From NCBI GenBank assembly GCA_016748015.1, contig JAAOMT010000523.1:343354-407353 (forward strand): a stretch of 64,000 nt of DNA, read 5' to 3'. Under the pieces are notes generated by a model, which was given only the letters and a program-made list of their open reading frames with translations, made no database searches and was not told the origin of the DNA. Numbering within the stretch: the stretch's first letter is position 1; the number at the start of each line of letters is the position of its first letter. This DNA comes from Geosiphon pyriformis (lineage: Eukaryota > Glomeromycota > Glomeromycetes > Archaeosporales > Geosiphonaceae). Shown one piece after another: positions 21,701 to 36,380 of this stretch. The position numbers and the translations under genes are program-made.

Positions 21701-23839
21701 CCCTTGATTCAGCCCATTGTGGACACAATACCCATCAGTCAAGCCAAAGTTGGTTATTACTTTGTTGATGCGACCATTGTGAATACTGCCAAAAAATCTA
21801 ATAAACCTGTCACACATTTTGATCCTGACTAGACTCCTCCTAAGATGTTCCCAACCAACCGAGTCATAAGCCTTGCGCATGTCCTGTAAAACCAGCCAAA
21901 GTTCATGGTTCTTTTCCAAGGCATCCTCAACCACAGAACCGATAGCAAAAATGGGAGATTGAGTTGTCATACCCTTCAAAACCGAAAAATTGTCCCCACG
22001 AAGAACATTAAAAGTGCTGCAAGCCAGAGAGATCTTATCCAAAAGAATTTTGGAGAGAATCTTGCGGGCCGTTTCAATTAAAGCTATAGAATGGGTGTTT
22101 ATGAGAACTCCCTCCTATTCATATGGTTTAGGAATCATCGAAACCCAAGCTTCTCTCCAAGGCCCAGGGACCGACTTGCCAACCAAACAGAAATTCAAGA
22201 GCACCAAAAGCATATCCAAAACAGATTTGTCACAATGTTTCCATAATTCATTGAAGATACCAGAAAGACCAGCCGCTTTTCCATCAGGAAGATCCTTAAC
22301 AACAGCTAACAACTCATCAAAACTAATCAAACACATGACATCAGAGAAAGCACCATCAAATACGTAATCCAGAGGCCGATATTGACGGGCCCAATCCTCA
22401 GATAAGTCAGACACCACCTCACGTTTTCTGGTCCATCCCTCCATAATTTCGTCCACCTTAGACTTAACCAAATCAGGCTCTAAAATCAACTCATCTTCTA
22501 AAACCAAATGATCCAGGACCACTTTGTGAAGAGGATGCTCCAAAACACTCCTAATGGTATGACCCTTGTTCAGCTCAAAACTCTCCATTCTCTTACCAAT
22601 AGCTTGCTTGATCGAGGATTCCTCAGTGCGCTTAAATTCCGCTAACTTGAAGGAGCGGTATGATTTTTTAGCTTTGGCCAGTGCAGAGCAAATAAGATCA
22701 AAATTAGAACCTGAAAGAAATAGAGACTTAACCACTGATGCACCAGGAGAGTCGAGTCTGTGCCACACTTCCAACAAAGAAGCAAAACCATCACTAGAAG
22801 CCAAACGTGAAGCCTTAACCAACTTAGAAACCAGCAGCTTCAGCTTGTGAAACCTAGAAGAAGTCTTGGTGAACATGCCATCAAAATCTTTGAACCATTT
22901 TTTCTTAAATGTACCACCCGCCGAAAGAACCATAATCTTGCGAACAATGTTCCACATAGCATCCACATCTGAAAATTTTACAGCCATACCGAAAGCATCT
23001 AAGAACATAGAGACATTAGCAGCTGAGACATCTCTGAACTTCAACCACTTAGCTTCATTGGCACTTTTGACGTCAAACTTCCAATGATCTTTATTCGCTT
23101 GCTTGCAAAGAGAATTCAAACGCGTATCCAAGAGCCCACCCAGACCCAAATCCACTGAAACAGCTTGATGGTCTGTGTCAAAATGCTCATTGACATTCAA
23201 AACCTCACGACGCACTATCACATTGACAAGACTTAAGAAGACAAACACATAATCAATTGTTTTCTTAACGTCCCTAGAATTTTCTCAAGTGGGCATTTTT
23301 GCAGCCAAGCTGCCAACTAAAGAATTGACCAGACCCAAATCAAAGCATCTTTTGAAACTTGCACTTTTATGAGAGCCGTCTTCATTAAAATCGCCACCGA
23401 GAATGATGAAAGAAGATTTGTTGACAGTCTTTGCAATGAGAGAATTGATTTCATCAGCTTGAGAAAACCAAACCATCAAAGAAGCACCAGCATAAAGCCC
23501 CAAAATTGACACAGAAAGTTTATTCTTAAAAAGTAATTTAATGGAGAGGAGCCGACCAGGCACCTCAGAAATCTTGCACATATGACGAGCCAAAGAAACG
23601 TCCATAATAATAGCAACACCTGCACCCAAGTGACCAGAGTCTAAACCAGAAGTGAACACTCGGACACCATCGAACTTGTCTGCAATCCACGGACGAACCC
23701 TACTCTTTAATTTCATTTTAGTAATGATAGAGACTAAATTGTTCATTTCCTTATGCCACCTAATAATGTCTTCTTGCTTAGCAGGATTGTTCATGCCCCT
23801 AACATTGCACGTAGCAACTTTCCAGACTAAACTGCTCAT
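18745..23839 (-). pseudogene. LINE ORF2: APE endonuclease, RT, RNase H, zinc motif (copy B)
   Basis: ATG at 23839 overlaps the ORF1 stop (ATGA). Endonuclease: CNVRGMNN, GGDFNEDGS near 23390, FDTDHQAV near 23180. RT: PDGKAAGLSG near 22280, LQDMRKAYDSVGW near 21870, catalytic box FVNDTIWVG (Asn codon 21527-21529), so the first active-site Asp is lost. RNase H: YTDGSLSGLG near 20010, TELQAIALAL near 19900, SDSQTALDA near 19830, GNEHADALA near 19660. Zinc motif: CGDVETSDHVFSC near 19270. Internal stops: TGA near 23283 (Trp), TAG near 22113 (Trp), TGA near 19515 (probably CGA), TAG near 19138. The N gap at 20718-20737 splits the frame artificially. The enzyme would nick DNA and prime reverse transcription. 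Confidence 0.93.
20332..21123. other. Assembly artefact: 386-bp exact duplicate around a 20-N gap
   Basis: Bases 20332-20717 are repeated exactly at 20738-21123, separated by 20 N (20718-20737). Both copies encode the same RT C-terminal segment (DALVCKVL to GTPMSLVLG), and removing one copy plus the Ns restores a continuous frame. This is the usual result of two overlapping contigs being scaffolded without merging. Confidence 0.95.
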
Positions 23840-25629
23840 TGAGTAAGAGGTAGAGATACCGAAAGCGCACCTAAACTGTCCACTTTGGCCGAAAGGCCCA
23901 GAACTGTTTCTATTAGACACTTCATGCTGTCTTCCAGCTTAGACACTAATGACATATCAAAAGACACTGCTCCCACGACATTCCCACCACTAGTGAACAC
24001 ACTCGAACCCTCACTTATCACTACATCTGCCCCTTGATCCTGTGATGAAGGGGTCACCAACAGCTGACATCCAGGGCTAGGCTGGGAAACCGTTGGCCTG
24101 AGTGCATCCAACCTCTTAGCCAGCTTACCAACTTGCTCCGCAAGGCTGGCGAGACTGCGCTCAAGAGCGGCGAACCTATCGTTGACTTCCATCATAACCG
24201 GTTGGGACGGCTTCATCTCTGAAGAGGAGCCATTTGTTACCACAACATTCTGACTAGAGAGGGGGAGCGAAAAAGACCCGCGAGCAACCTTTGCCCAAGA
24301 AAGACCACCAAAAGAGACTGGATGGGCAACTGGAGCCAAGCGTTTGGCATAGATGGTTGCCAGCCTGCTTTTATCCATATCTGAGAAAACCCTACACAGT
24401 GAACTACTAGAAGACAATTTCCCACCAACTGCACAACCCAATGACGTGTGACCCAATTTCTCACACTTGGTGCATTTAGCAGAAATGAGGCAAGACCAGT
24501 GGAGATTGGTGTTCCTGAGTACTGGCGTGGTTCCCACAGTAGCATCCAATGATTCAGCAGAGTCGAAACAAACAACAGCACACCTGGCCCGAGCATACGT
24601 AACAGAATAACAATCAATGACGCACGTTTTCTCACCCACAGATCTAACAAAGTCCCAGATATCATGAGCATTGGTTCCCATCGGCAACGTATAAAGTAGC
24701 GCCCTATGTTGGTCCCTAACATCCCATGCTTTCTTGTCTGAATCAGCCCTAGTCATATGCACAGCATCTTTCCCGATTAAGATGGACTACTCAGCTGCAG
24801 CCAAATCAGCCTGATCCGATCATTTAAATTCCACCACCGCCTTCTGCCACAGCCCGATTAACTACATTTTGATCATCCTAATAACTCCAAACTCGGATAG
24901 CACAGCACGCACAGCCTCAGACAATGTTCCAACTGGAATTTCTTTCACAACCACAGCCCAATCTGATCACCCAGATGCTTTTTTGAGATTAGCGTTTACT
25001 AAGATCTTCGCATTTGCAGCTTTATCAGTAGTTTTCATTAGACTCGATTCGGAAGTGAACGTCGCCCTGATGATTCCTGAGAATTTTAAGGGGGTAGATG
25101 CCCCCCCAAAACCATTGATTCCAAAAAACAACTTCCTTACCACCACAAGTTTTTCCTGAGAAGATTTGCTGGCCACTTTATCCAAGCCAATATCCAATGC
25201 GAATGATTTTCTGACTGAAACATTGACCAAATTTCTCACAGAAGGAGGGAGCTCAAGAGAAGCATCTGAGAAAACACTATCATCACTACCATCTTTTAAG
25301 AAGTCAATTTTTCTCAATGGCTTGCCCAACGCCTTTTTGGTTTTAACCTTCGAACTTGTGAGTATCTGATCATAATCTCCACCAGCCAGAGTTCCACTTT
25401 TACCATAATCAAAGCTGGTTTCCTCTACTAGACACTCCTCTTTCATATCAACACTTTCAGACTCAGTAGTGTCCCCATTCTCCGAACCCCATGAACAAAC
25501 ACCAGGAACTTCAGCAGCAACCCTTCCGTTATCAACACCCTCTGCCAACACACTTCTCTTCCTCTTTTTCCTTGATGCAACCACTTTAAAACCACTCTCA
25601 GAACCAGAAACTTTAGCAGTCTTTTTCAT
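23836..25629 (-). pseudogene. LINE ORF1, RRM-like and CCHC RNA-binding protein (copy B)
   Basis: Starts MKKTAKVSGSES at 25629 and ends PLTQ at 23836; about 597 codons. A basic N-terminus is followed by a conserved segment with VVRKLFFGINGFG and SGIIRATFTSESSL, then two RRM-like segments (VVVKEIPVG...; ALLYTLPMGTNAHDIWDF). An intact CCHC knuckle CTKCEKLGHTSLGC lies near 24435-24480, followed by a Ser-rich linker and a C-terminal heptad-like region (LEDSMKCLIETVLGLSAKVD). Four stops lie between 24967 and 24762, at a probable CGA or Gln or Trp codon in three cases. It probably coats element RNA. The RRM-like reading is from pattern, not a profile search. Confidence 0.85.
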
Positions 25630-25774
25630 AACAGCAATAACAGAGCCAACAGTGGCCTCATAATTGAAAAACGGTTTTGATTTATCATACTGAATGGTAA
25701 AAAACTTCTTTCAAAAAAAACTTTTGACTCTTTTTTGAGAATTTTGGACGAAGGAAAGAAAGACGTTTTTTTTT

Positions 25775-26418
25775 GCTTTGATTATTAAAGTATTAATATT
25801 ATTAATCTAATTTAACTTAATACTTATTACTTTATTTTATTAAAAAAACAAATTATTAAAATTACTTATTTTTGGCCAATGTTTTTAGTTAATTCAAAAA
25901 TTCAATTTTTTTTAATAATTTGAAAAAATATCTTTTAATTAAAATTATTTATAAGTTATTAATTTTTTTTATTTTAAAAATATTTATCATTTATATTACA
26001 AATAAAAATAATTATTTAAATATTTAAAAATTCAATAAAATATCAAAAAATATTTATAAGAACCATAAAAAAATATACAATAAAGAATATAAAAATATTT
26101 TAGAAAATATTTTTGTTAGACAAACATAATAAAAAACTATTACTAATAATTTTAATAAATACAATAAATACAATTATACAAAAAATTAATATTACTTACT
26201 AAAGAAATTATTTATTTTTGCTAAAAATTAATAAAATTCATAAAACTAACTTTTAAATCTTTAGATTTATTATACTTATTAAATATTAAATAAAAAATAT
26301 GTTTTTTATATTAAAACTTTTATATATATAATTTAATTTAATAATATATTATAATATATTATTTTTGTTATTTTAAAATAGTAATTACTGTTATTAAAAA
26401 CTAATAATTATTGTTATT
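25775..26418 (-). mobile_element. Fossil LINE, endonuclease part upstream of copy B
   Basis: Minus-strand translation of 25775-25834 ends INNINTLIIKA, matching ASNINSLIARA of the LINE endonuclease, and joins in frame to VNNNLFIVLNNNFNK at 18596 once copy B and one target-site copy are removed. Support is clear only for 25775-25840; the rest to 26418 is A/T-rich without a secure match. Confidence 0.65.
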
Positions 26419-26430
26419 ATAAGCTAATAA

Positions 26431-26551
26431 ATCCGAGTGACTGGTCACATATAGAAAGCACGTAAGTTGCATTTAGTTGGAGTCACTTAATCTGATTCTA
26501 TATACTAGATAGTGATTGGGCTACACTCATAAAATATTAATAAAAAAAATA
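26431..26551 (+). mobile_element. 121-bp LINE 3'-end insertion
   Basis: Only the family 3' UTR is present: GAGTGACTGGTCACATATAG, then the GATTGGGCTACACTCAT block and a short A-tail. It is flanked by ATAAGCTAATAA (26419-26430) and ATAAGTTAATAA (26552-26563), a 12-bp target-site duplication with one mismatch. It is an extreme 5' truncation. From 26564 to 28040 I see no gene; a minus-strand ORF at 27731-28021 resembles nothing I can name. Confidence 0.85.
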
Positions 26552-28040
26552 ATAAGTTAATAATTATTATATATTTTTTTTTATTTTTAGATTATTATTT
26601 TGTTATTTATATAATTTATTATGTTTTAACTTTTATAAATCTGTTATTTTTACTTATTAGTACTATCCAAATTCAATTTATATCTCCAATAATCTATTTA
26701 TTATTTAATATAATTAATTAAATTATATAAAGTTTTGACAAAATATTAAATATTATTAAAAAAAATTATTTTTTCAAAAACAAAATATTTTTCTAAAATT
26801 CTAATTGCAAAATAACATTTGAATCAGTTATTATACCAGCCAAAAAGTTTCTTTTGAATATTTAAATGGCTTTTAATTTTAACTATCTTATATATAATTT
26901 TTTTTTTCATAATAATATTAACTATTTGATATTTTATTTATTTAATACTTATTATGAAAATTTGGATTTTGGGGTTTAATTATTAAAGTTTAAAATTTTA
27001 ATTATTTGTTATTTAATTATTAAAATTACTTTATTATTATTATTAATTAGTAATATTAAATAAAATTAACATTAATTTACAAAAAATAATTAATATTATA
27101 TATAAATTATATTTTAAATTTTTTAAAACAGTAAAAAATTTTGTAAATTAAAAGTACTAAAAATTATTTTTGGTATTATATAAATTTGATTTTTAAAATA
27201 ACTTGTTTATTTAAAAAATATGTAATTTAGACCTTACAATATATTTTTATAATAATTAAATTAATTAATTTTTTTTAATTGTTTTTACTTTTAAGAAAAC
27301 ATTTTTTGTTGTTTTCTTATTTATGATAGTAAAAATAGGTGTTGATTTTTTTTTCTTTTTTGCTTTGGTTGTGAACATGAAAAAATTCACATTAGATATA
27401 AAAAACAAATAAAAAGATTTGCTTTTATTTAAAAATAGAGTTTATGTATTCCATTTTTTAAAATAAAAATAAATAAATTTCAACATAAATTTTATGAAGT
27501 TTCAAAATATTCAACGAATATTAATTTTTTGCATCTAAAATATAAAGTTGGCTAAAGCTTTAAATTTATATTCAATAATTTAATAAATACAAAATATGTA
27601 ATAAATCATATTGTACAAAAAAAATAGCCAATAGCCAATTAGTTTTTAGTTCAAAATCAATTACAATAGATTTGCATTTTGTTGTCATTGAAAACCAGAA
27701 TTCTTTTTATATATAGTTAATGTTTAGTGTCTACAGGCTTAATTTTTTTCTAAATGTATCGAAACTAGCATTTTCAAAGATTATTGATTGGTTAAAATTA
27801 TGCAAGAATTGACAATGTAAATTTTTCAATTTTAATAAGGTATGTTTCAAAGCTTTAAAAAACATCATCTCAGTTAAAAATAATACTAGAAAATATCGGT
27901 ATATTAAAAAACGAAATGTATTTTTGGATTTCAATAGTATCGATCCTTCAATATCCATTTTGTAACATGCTGAACTGAATACAACATTTGAGTTGGAAGT
28001 TTTCAATAGAGCTACAATCAATTTAGTATGGAATTTAACC

Positions 28041-28330
28041 TTTTAATTATTAGGTTCCGGATGTTCAGTTATCTGATATTTTAGGAACATTTTCATAGAT
28101 ACTTATTCAAATTTGATTTACTCGTCTAAAAGCTCATGATTAAAAACAAGATTTAAAATAATTGGGAGAATTCGTGCGCGGTATGCATTTCTTATTTTTA
28201 AGAAACTTTCCAGACTTTTGAAGCGACAATAAAGTAGTTGATGAAATAATCCACCATCCAATCTATATTCCACATGATAGAGACAGTGAATATGGCGGAG
28301 TCAATTATTATGAATGAATTTCATGGAATA
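28041..28330 (+). pseudogene. Eroded coding fragment, unknown protein
   Basis: One plus frame from GTT CCG GAT (after a TTATTAG that could be a splice acceptor) reads PDVQLSDILGTFS, then ILIQI, FTRLKAHD, LGEFVRGMHFLFLRNFPDF, DNKVVDEIIHHPIYIPHDRD and GGVNYYE. Seven stops (TAG, TGA, TAA) break it, several at positions where Trp would be natural. The wording is protein-like and unlike the surrounding A/T noise, but I do not recognise the family; a transposase or retroelement gene is possible. Confidence 0.45.
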
Positions 28331-28762
28331 TTTAAAGAATATTTACAAAATTGTAAAAAGGAGTTTTCGGCACTATTACGGGCCTATTGCTCGGCCTTGG
28401 CAACTAGATGTTGACTGAAACGATAATGGGCTCAGAAAAAGATTTTCAGAAAAGTCTTTATATAATTTTTTATCTTACGATTCGTCATATCTGACACCTC
28501 AAACGGTTGGATGACGATTGAATCAAACTCGCGAGTAAAAAAACAGGATCGCTTTTCTGTGGATTTCATTCTGCAAACGCACAATCCTTCGTTGTATGTG
28601 CGAGACTCCTTTACCGAGTCGTTGAAATTTTAGGTGATTTAAAATTTATAATCGAAAATTAATCCACTAACTGCTAAATAATACCAAAGCTTTTTCCTAT
28701 TTTCGATGGAGAATAATTTTGAACTTTACTCTTCATGAGAGTTTAATTACTTATACTTCCTT

Positions 28763-28915
28763 TTAGGATGATTAGGCAAGAAGCTTTCGTCAAATCTTAT
28801 TCTAGATCAAGAACAAGTTGCAATCTAGCTGGTGAACGGATTACCAATTGAAATACGTTAAAAATTTTCAAATAATTTTGACACAATTCAAAAGTCTTTT
28901 ATTTTATTCAGATGA
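28763..28915 (+). pseudogene. Possible gag-like fragment
   Basis: One frame reads GKKLSSNLILDQEQVAI, stop, LVNGLPIEIR, stop, KFSNNFDTIQKSFILF. The pattern of an acidic segment followed by LxNGLPxExR and a TI..A/S..F segment is typical of retrotransposon Gag proteins. It could belong with the fragment at 28041-28330. Short and broken, so the call is tentative. Confidence 0.35.
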
Positions 28916-32255
<3,340 letters not shown>

Positions 32256-34174
32256 ATGGGTATTCTTATTAATACTCTCTTATTACCTGTGCTCTTATTA
32301 CCTATTTTTTGGTTATGGAATTTCTTTCAAAAAAAAGATTTCCAAAAAAGACCAAAGGGAACTTTGGAAATCCCAGGCCCAACTCCATTGCCTATCATCG
32401 GTAATTTGCATCAGCTTGGTGCAGCAATGCATCCTAATTTTTCAAAAATGTCGAAAAAATATGGCCCAATATTTAAAGTTCATATTGGAGCACTCACTTG
32501 GATTGTGGTTACTGACCACGAAATTGCCAAAGATCTTTTTGTTAACAGAGGAGCTAATTATTCGAACAGGCCTGTAAGATTAATCAAGATAAATGATGAA
32601 TTTAAATTTTAAATTTTATTATTCAAAATTCTATAATTTTAATATTTTATTCAGGCGTTTGGCCTTTTAACTGAAGTGATTTTGAAAAAGAACAAAAGTA
32701 TGGCGCATGCACCGGTAAGGATAAATTTACATAATAATTTAATTATTAGCTAAATTTCCCAAGTATGAAAAAATAATATCGATAAAACTTGCATAAATTT
32801 TCTAAAGAATAATAATTGGTGGAAAACCATTCGTTCAATTGAGGTTCAAGAACTAAGGCAAAACCTTATTAATACGGTCTATTCCCCAATAATTTCTGAA
32901 GAAACAAAAAAATTCCTTTTACATCAATATTCGAACTCTATGGGTGTTATAGCCGTGAATCCAGCACCGGATATTTCCACTGCATTTACAAAAATATTAG
33001 CTACAATTGTATTTGGTCGGACAGCTTTGGATTCAGATAATATAAGGATATATACTCTCCTCATGAATACAATTTTCAAGTTTGTTAATATCAAAGGAAG
33101 TCTATTAAATGTTTTTCCCTGGCTCCAATATTTTGGATTAAGAAAATTCTTAGCAGCCGAAGCAACCAATATTCGCGCTGAAATTGAAGAAATCAATCAG
33201 GAACTTATAAACCGAGTCAAGAAAAGATTACTTGTTCATGGAGAGGATAGTGAGAACTGTGTGATTGCCAACGTTATGAAATCCGTTATAGTTGATCCTA
33301 ACTTTATCGCCGATCCAGCCACACATCAATTTGAGAAAGATCAAGATGAAAAGTATATTTTTGATCGATATGATCTCACGACTGTTTGTCTCGACATGAT
33401 GGTTGCCGGCACTAAAACTACTAATACTAGTTTAATATGGCTGTATGCACTTTTAGCAAAGTTTCCAAGAGTACAAAAAAAGATTCAAGATGAATTAGAT
33501 TTAGTGGTTGGCAAAGGAAAATTTTATAAAATAGATCATAAGCAGCATTTAAATTATTTGCATGCAGTTATAAAAGAAAGTTTACGTTTCAGGTTTGTAA
33601 TTGGTTTTTTTTTCTATTTAAAATTACTATCTCTTTCTAATTTCAAATTATTTTAGGCCCCCGATGCAATTCCTCATACCTCATGGTAATAACGAAGAAG
33701 ATATATATCGTGGATACCATATCCCGGCAAAATCTACCATTCTTATTAACGTCTTTTCCATCAATATGGATCCATTGTTATATGAAAATCCTTTGAATTT
33801 CTGTCCGGAAAGATTTTTAGATGACAAGGGAAAATTGAAAAATTCAAATGAATATTGTGATCCTTGGGTAGGTTTTTTATTCCCTTAGTCGAACGTTGAT
33901 TGATATTATTTTAAAACTTTAATATTTTAAATTTTTAGATCTTTGGACGCGGTCGTCGATCCTGTCCTGGAATGGACTTAGCCTATATACTTTTGCTAGT
34001 TATACTATGTCAATGTTCACCCTTCAATTAGAAAAAGATCCCATAACTGGAAAGCCTATCGACCTTGATATCGATACAGTATGTGGAAATGATTTTGATT
34101 GTAAACCTTTAGATTATAAATTAATTTTCAAGCCCAGAGAAGAGGTTGATGTACTTTCTGCATTGAAATTGTGA
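32256..34174 (+). pseudogene. Cytochrome P450 (CYP2-like), five exons, frameshift near haem motif
   Basis: Predicted exons 32256-32573, 32655-32714, 32808-33592, 33657-33867, 33939-34174, all with GT..AG introns and matching phases; about 536 residues, normal for a microsomal P450. N-terminal membrane anchor (residues 5-22), proline hinge PGPTPLPIIGNLHQLG, I-helix VAGTKTTNT, K-helix ESLR, PERF-type FCPERFLDD and haem loop FGRGRRSCPG are all present. Two oddities: the I-helix acidic residue (usually AGTE/DTT) is Lys (codon 33414-33416), and in exon 5 the frame must shift by one base at about 33987-33991 to pass from GMDLAY to TFASYTMSMF and reach the natural C-terminus. Without the shift the protein stops about 16 residues after the haem loop. 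It may be a recent pseudogene or a base-calling error at the CTTTT run. Substrate unknown. Confidence 0.88.
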
Positions 34175-34979
34175 ATATTTGTTTTCGATGCAATATTTAG
34201 ATTTTACCTGATAGTTTGCTTAACCTAACATTCGAATCATTTTATTAAATAAATGTATACCAGTTTTGAAAACAAAATATTTCTAATGATTTCTTTGTTT
34301 TAGATATAATTATGAATATTTTTAATTAATTCATGCTATTATCAGTTAAAATTTAAGTAGCTTAAAAAAAACTTTAAAGAATTTGCTGAAATATTCAGAT
34401 TTTTGCCAAAATTGTTGCAATCTTTTCTTTGGTTTAAAAAATTCATAAAATAATTCAAAATAATTATAAACTTGTGTAAAACCAAAAATAATATTTATAT
34501 GTTGAGTTTTTTGCAAAAAACATCAATAATGCTACTAAGTTTACTAACAAACTTTTTGCCATTACTTTTTTCAAAACTTTAAAGAAACAAAAATTTCATA
34601 GATTTTTTCATAAATTATTGAAAAAATTTGTTATTTATTATTTTTGGCAATTATAACATCAATAGCATAAATTTCACAAACGTATTTACTTGGTTTTTAA
34701 ATAATAAAGACAATATTGACAAAATAGTGTATCGATTATTGTACATATTCGAACTCTTCAAATAGAAAAAAAAAACTCGCAAATCGTCCCAAACATGGTC
34801 TCCTAGTTAAACCATACATAAATAGAAATAAAATAATGACATGAAAATATCTCTTTGAGTTTATTGCGATTGGTCAGTACATTAACATTGATACTTTTTA
34901 TCGGTGCTATTATAATAAATTTTAAATTTCCCAATTTTGTTTTTTAAATCTAGGAGTATTCCTGTATAAAATTACTTAT
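34175..34979. other. A/T-rich intergenic stretch
   Basis: Downstream of the P450. Nothing recognisable on either strand; no RNA gene seen. Confidence 0.6.
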
Positions 34980-35240
34980 ATGAAACTAATTTATATTAAA
35001 TCCACTATGAAACCTAAAAATTACAGTACTATTCGAAGTATATTAAAAAAAGAACAAGGTAAAAAGATTGCTCCATATGTTTTTAAAATGAATGACACCA
35101 AAATTCTTCAGGAATATCTGGATAAAGAAAAAATTACTTATGAAATTTACAAAGAAGAACGAAAAATAAAACCCAATAAACGAGCATTAACCCCAACTTA
35201 TGATGAACCAAGAAAGAAACGAAAACTTGAAGAAAAATAA
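34980..35240 (+). CDS. Small lysine-rich hypothetical protein (86 aa)
   Basis: Starts MKLIYIKSTMKPKNYSTIR and ends PRKKRKLEEK. About a quarter of residues are Lys; the C-terminus KPNKRALTPTYDEPRKKRK resembles a bipartite nuclear localisation signal. No domain recognised. Composition (codons with G and C) is above that of the flanks, which argues for a real or recently real gene. A downstream in-frame methionine (residue 10) is an alternative start. It could also be the last exon of a larger gene. Confidence 0.4.
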   Translation: MKLIYIKSTMKPKNYSTIRSILKKEQGKKIAPYVFKMNDTKILQEYLDKEKITYEIYKEERKIKPNKRALTPTYDEPRKKRKLEEK

Positions 35241-35436
35241 ATTAATAATTAGGGTTTTAATGTGAATAAAAGTTTAAATTGCTTATTTTGATAACATTGA
35301 ACATTAATATGTTTTGTTCCCTCTTAGCATCCCAAAATATTAGAACTGTTATTCCTGATGTTATAAGGATTGCTGGAATTAATCATAAAAAAGAGAATTT
35401 AGCTGAATTGCTTTCTTTCTCTTTTTTTAATTGTTA

Positions 35437-36380
35437 CTAAGTTTGGTTCAGCTGTTGCTCAGCCTGGGCTAACTTCTCTTTTAACTGGGTTAATTCTTGA
35501 GACTTGTTTTGTTTACCTAAGACTTTGGCATATTTTTCAGGATCATTAAGTTTTTCTGCAATTCTTTCATTTTCATGGTGCCAACTGGCTGGTTGTTTCG
35601 CACAGGTCAACCTTCATTTGGCATCTATCATCTCTTCATTTTATATTTAGGAAAGAAATTAAAACCAAAGTCATAGTTTTTTCTTGATGAATTTTTTCTC
35701 CTTTTTCTAAATCAACAAATTTGTTCGCTTCCCCTAAATTACAGCCAATAAAAAAGTTATGACAATTTATCTTAGTTTAATATTTTTTTATCAATTCTTT
35801 TAACATTTCTCCAATCTCATTCCAGGTTTTTTGGTCTATATTATTGATGTTAAGAGATAATTGTGCTTTGGTAAAGATAATCGCATAACCAGGAAATTTA
35901 TCATTACATAATTTAACAATTACCTTGTTTTATTCAGCAATAATACTGTTCTTATTTGGAGAAAAAGCTTTGTTAATTTTTTTTCTCTTGTCCAGAAGTC
36001 GTTTTTTTGTAATTTCTCTAATTTCTGTGCTTTTTTTGTCTTGAACAACATATTTTGGAACTATTTTCATGTAAAAATGCTGTGGCATGTTTTGACCAGT
36101 TAGCTCTTTAATAGTAATGTTTAAATAATATTCTACTAGATTATAAATCCATTCAATTTTAGCAATGCTTTTCTATAAACATGGTAAAATATCAGCTCAT
36201 TTTTGACTGATCAAAGTGCATAAATCTTCAGTGTATTATTTGATAATAATCACAGTATAAGTTTTGGAATTAGAATTGATAGAAACAAAAACTATTTTAT
36301 GTTTTAAAACTAAACTTTTAAGTTGTTTTTTTTATTAAATAAGCATTGCTTAATACAAGTTATGTATTTTTTTCTGTCAT
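35437..36380 (-). pseudogene. Eroded gene, unknown protein with C-terminal coiled coil
   Basis: Minus-strand reading gives long protein-like blocks: IAKIEWIYNLVEYYLNITIK, ELTGQNMPQHFYMKIVP, DKFPGYAIIFTKAQLSLNIN, TWNEIGEMLKELIKKY, HNFFIGCNLGEANKFVDLEK. After a frame change near 35640 it continues CAKQPASWHHENERIAEKL, DPEKYAKVLGKQNKSQELTQ, LKEKLAQAEQQLNQT, stop at 35437. The end is a short Gln-rich coiled coil. At least six stops (TGA, TAG, TAA) break the frame. I do not recognise the family; the coiled-coil style is reminiscent of bacterial proteins, so transfer from an endobacterium is a possibility, but there is no direct proof. From 36381 to about 37080 I see nothing secure. Confidence 0.5.

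Larger units (their letters stand above)
18609..25774 (-). mobile_element. LINE copy B, near full length, 12-bp target-site duplication
   Basis: GCTTTGATTATT occurs at 18597-18608 and again at 25775-25786, exactly bordering the A-tail (T-run at 18609) and the 5' end. This is the best-preserved copy: ORF1 (25629-23836) and ORF2 (23839-18745) have only a few stops each and no real frameshift once the assembly gap is discounted. 5' UTR is about 145 bp and 3' UTR about 135 bp. True length would be about 6.76 kb after removing 406 bp of artefact. It is inserted in the endonuclease region of an older fossil of the same family, same orientation. Confidence 0.95.

Noticed and set aside
27731-28021. 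96-residue minus-strand ORF with some F-box/LRR-like flavour.
   Set aside because: No motif could be pinned down, no start context, and the adjacent plus strand has stronger protein-like text; left as unassigned.
35437-36380. Use of TGA as Trp (Mollicutes-type code).
   Set aside because: TAA and TAG also interrupt the same frame, so a variant code does not repair it.
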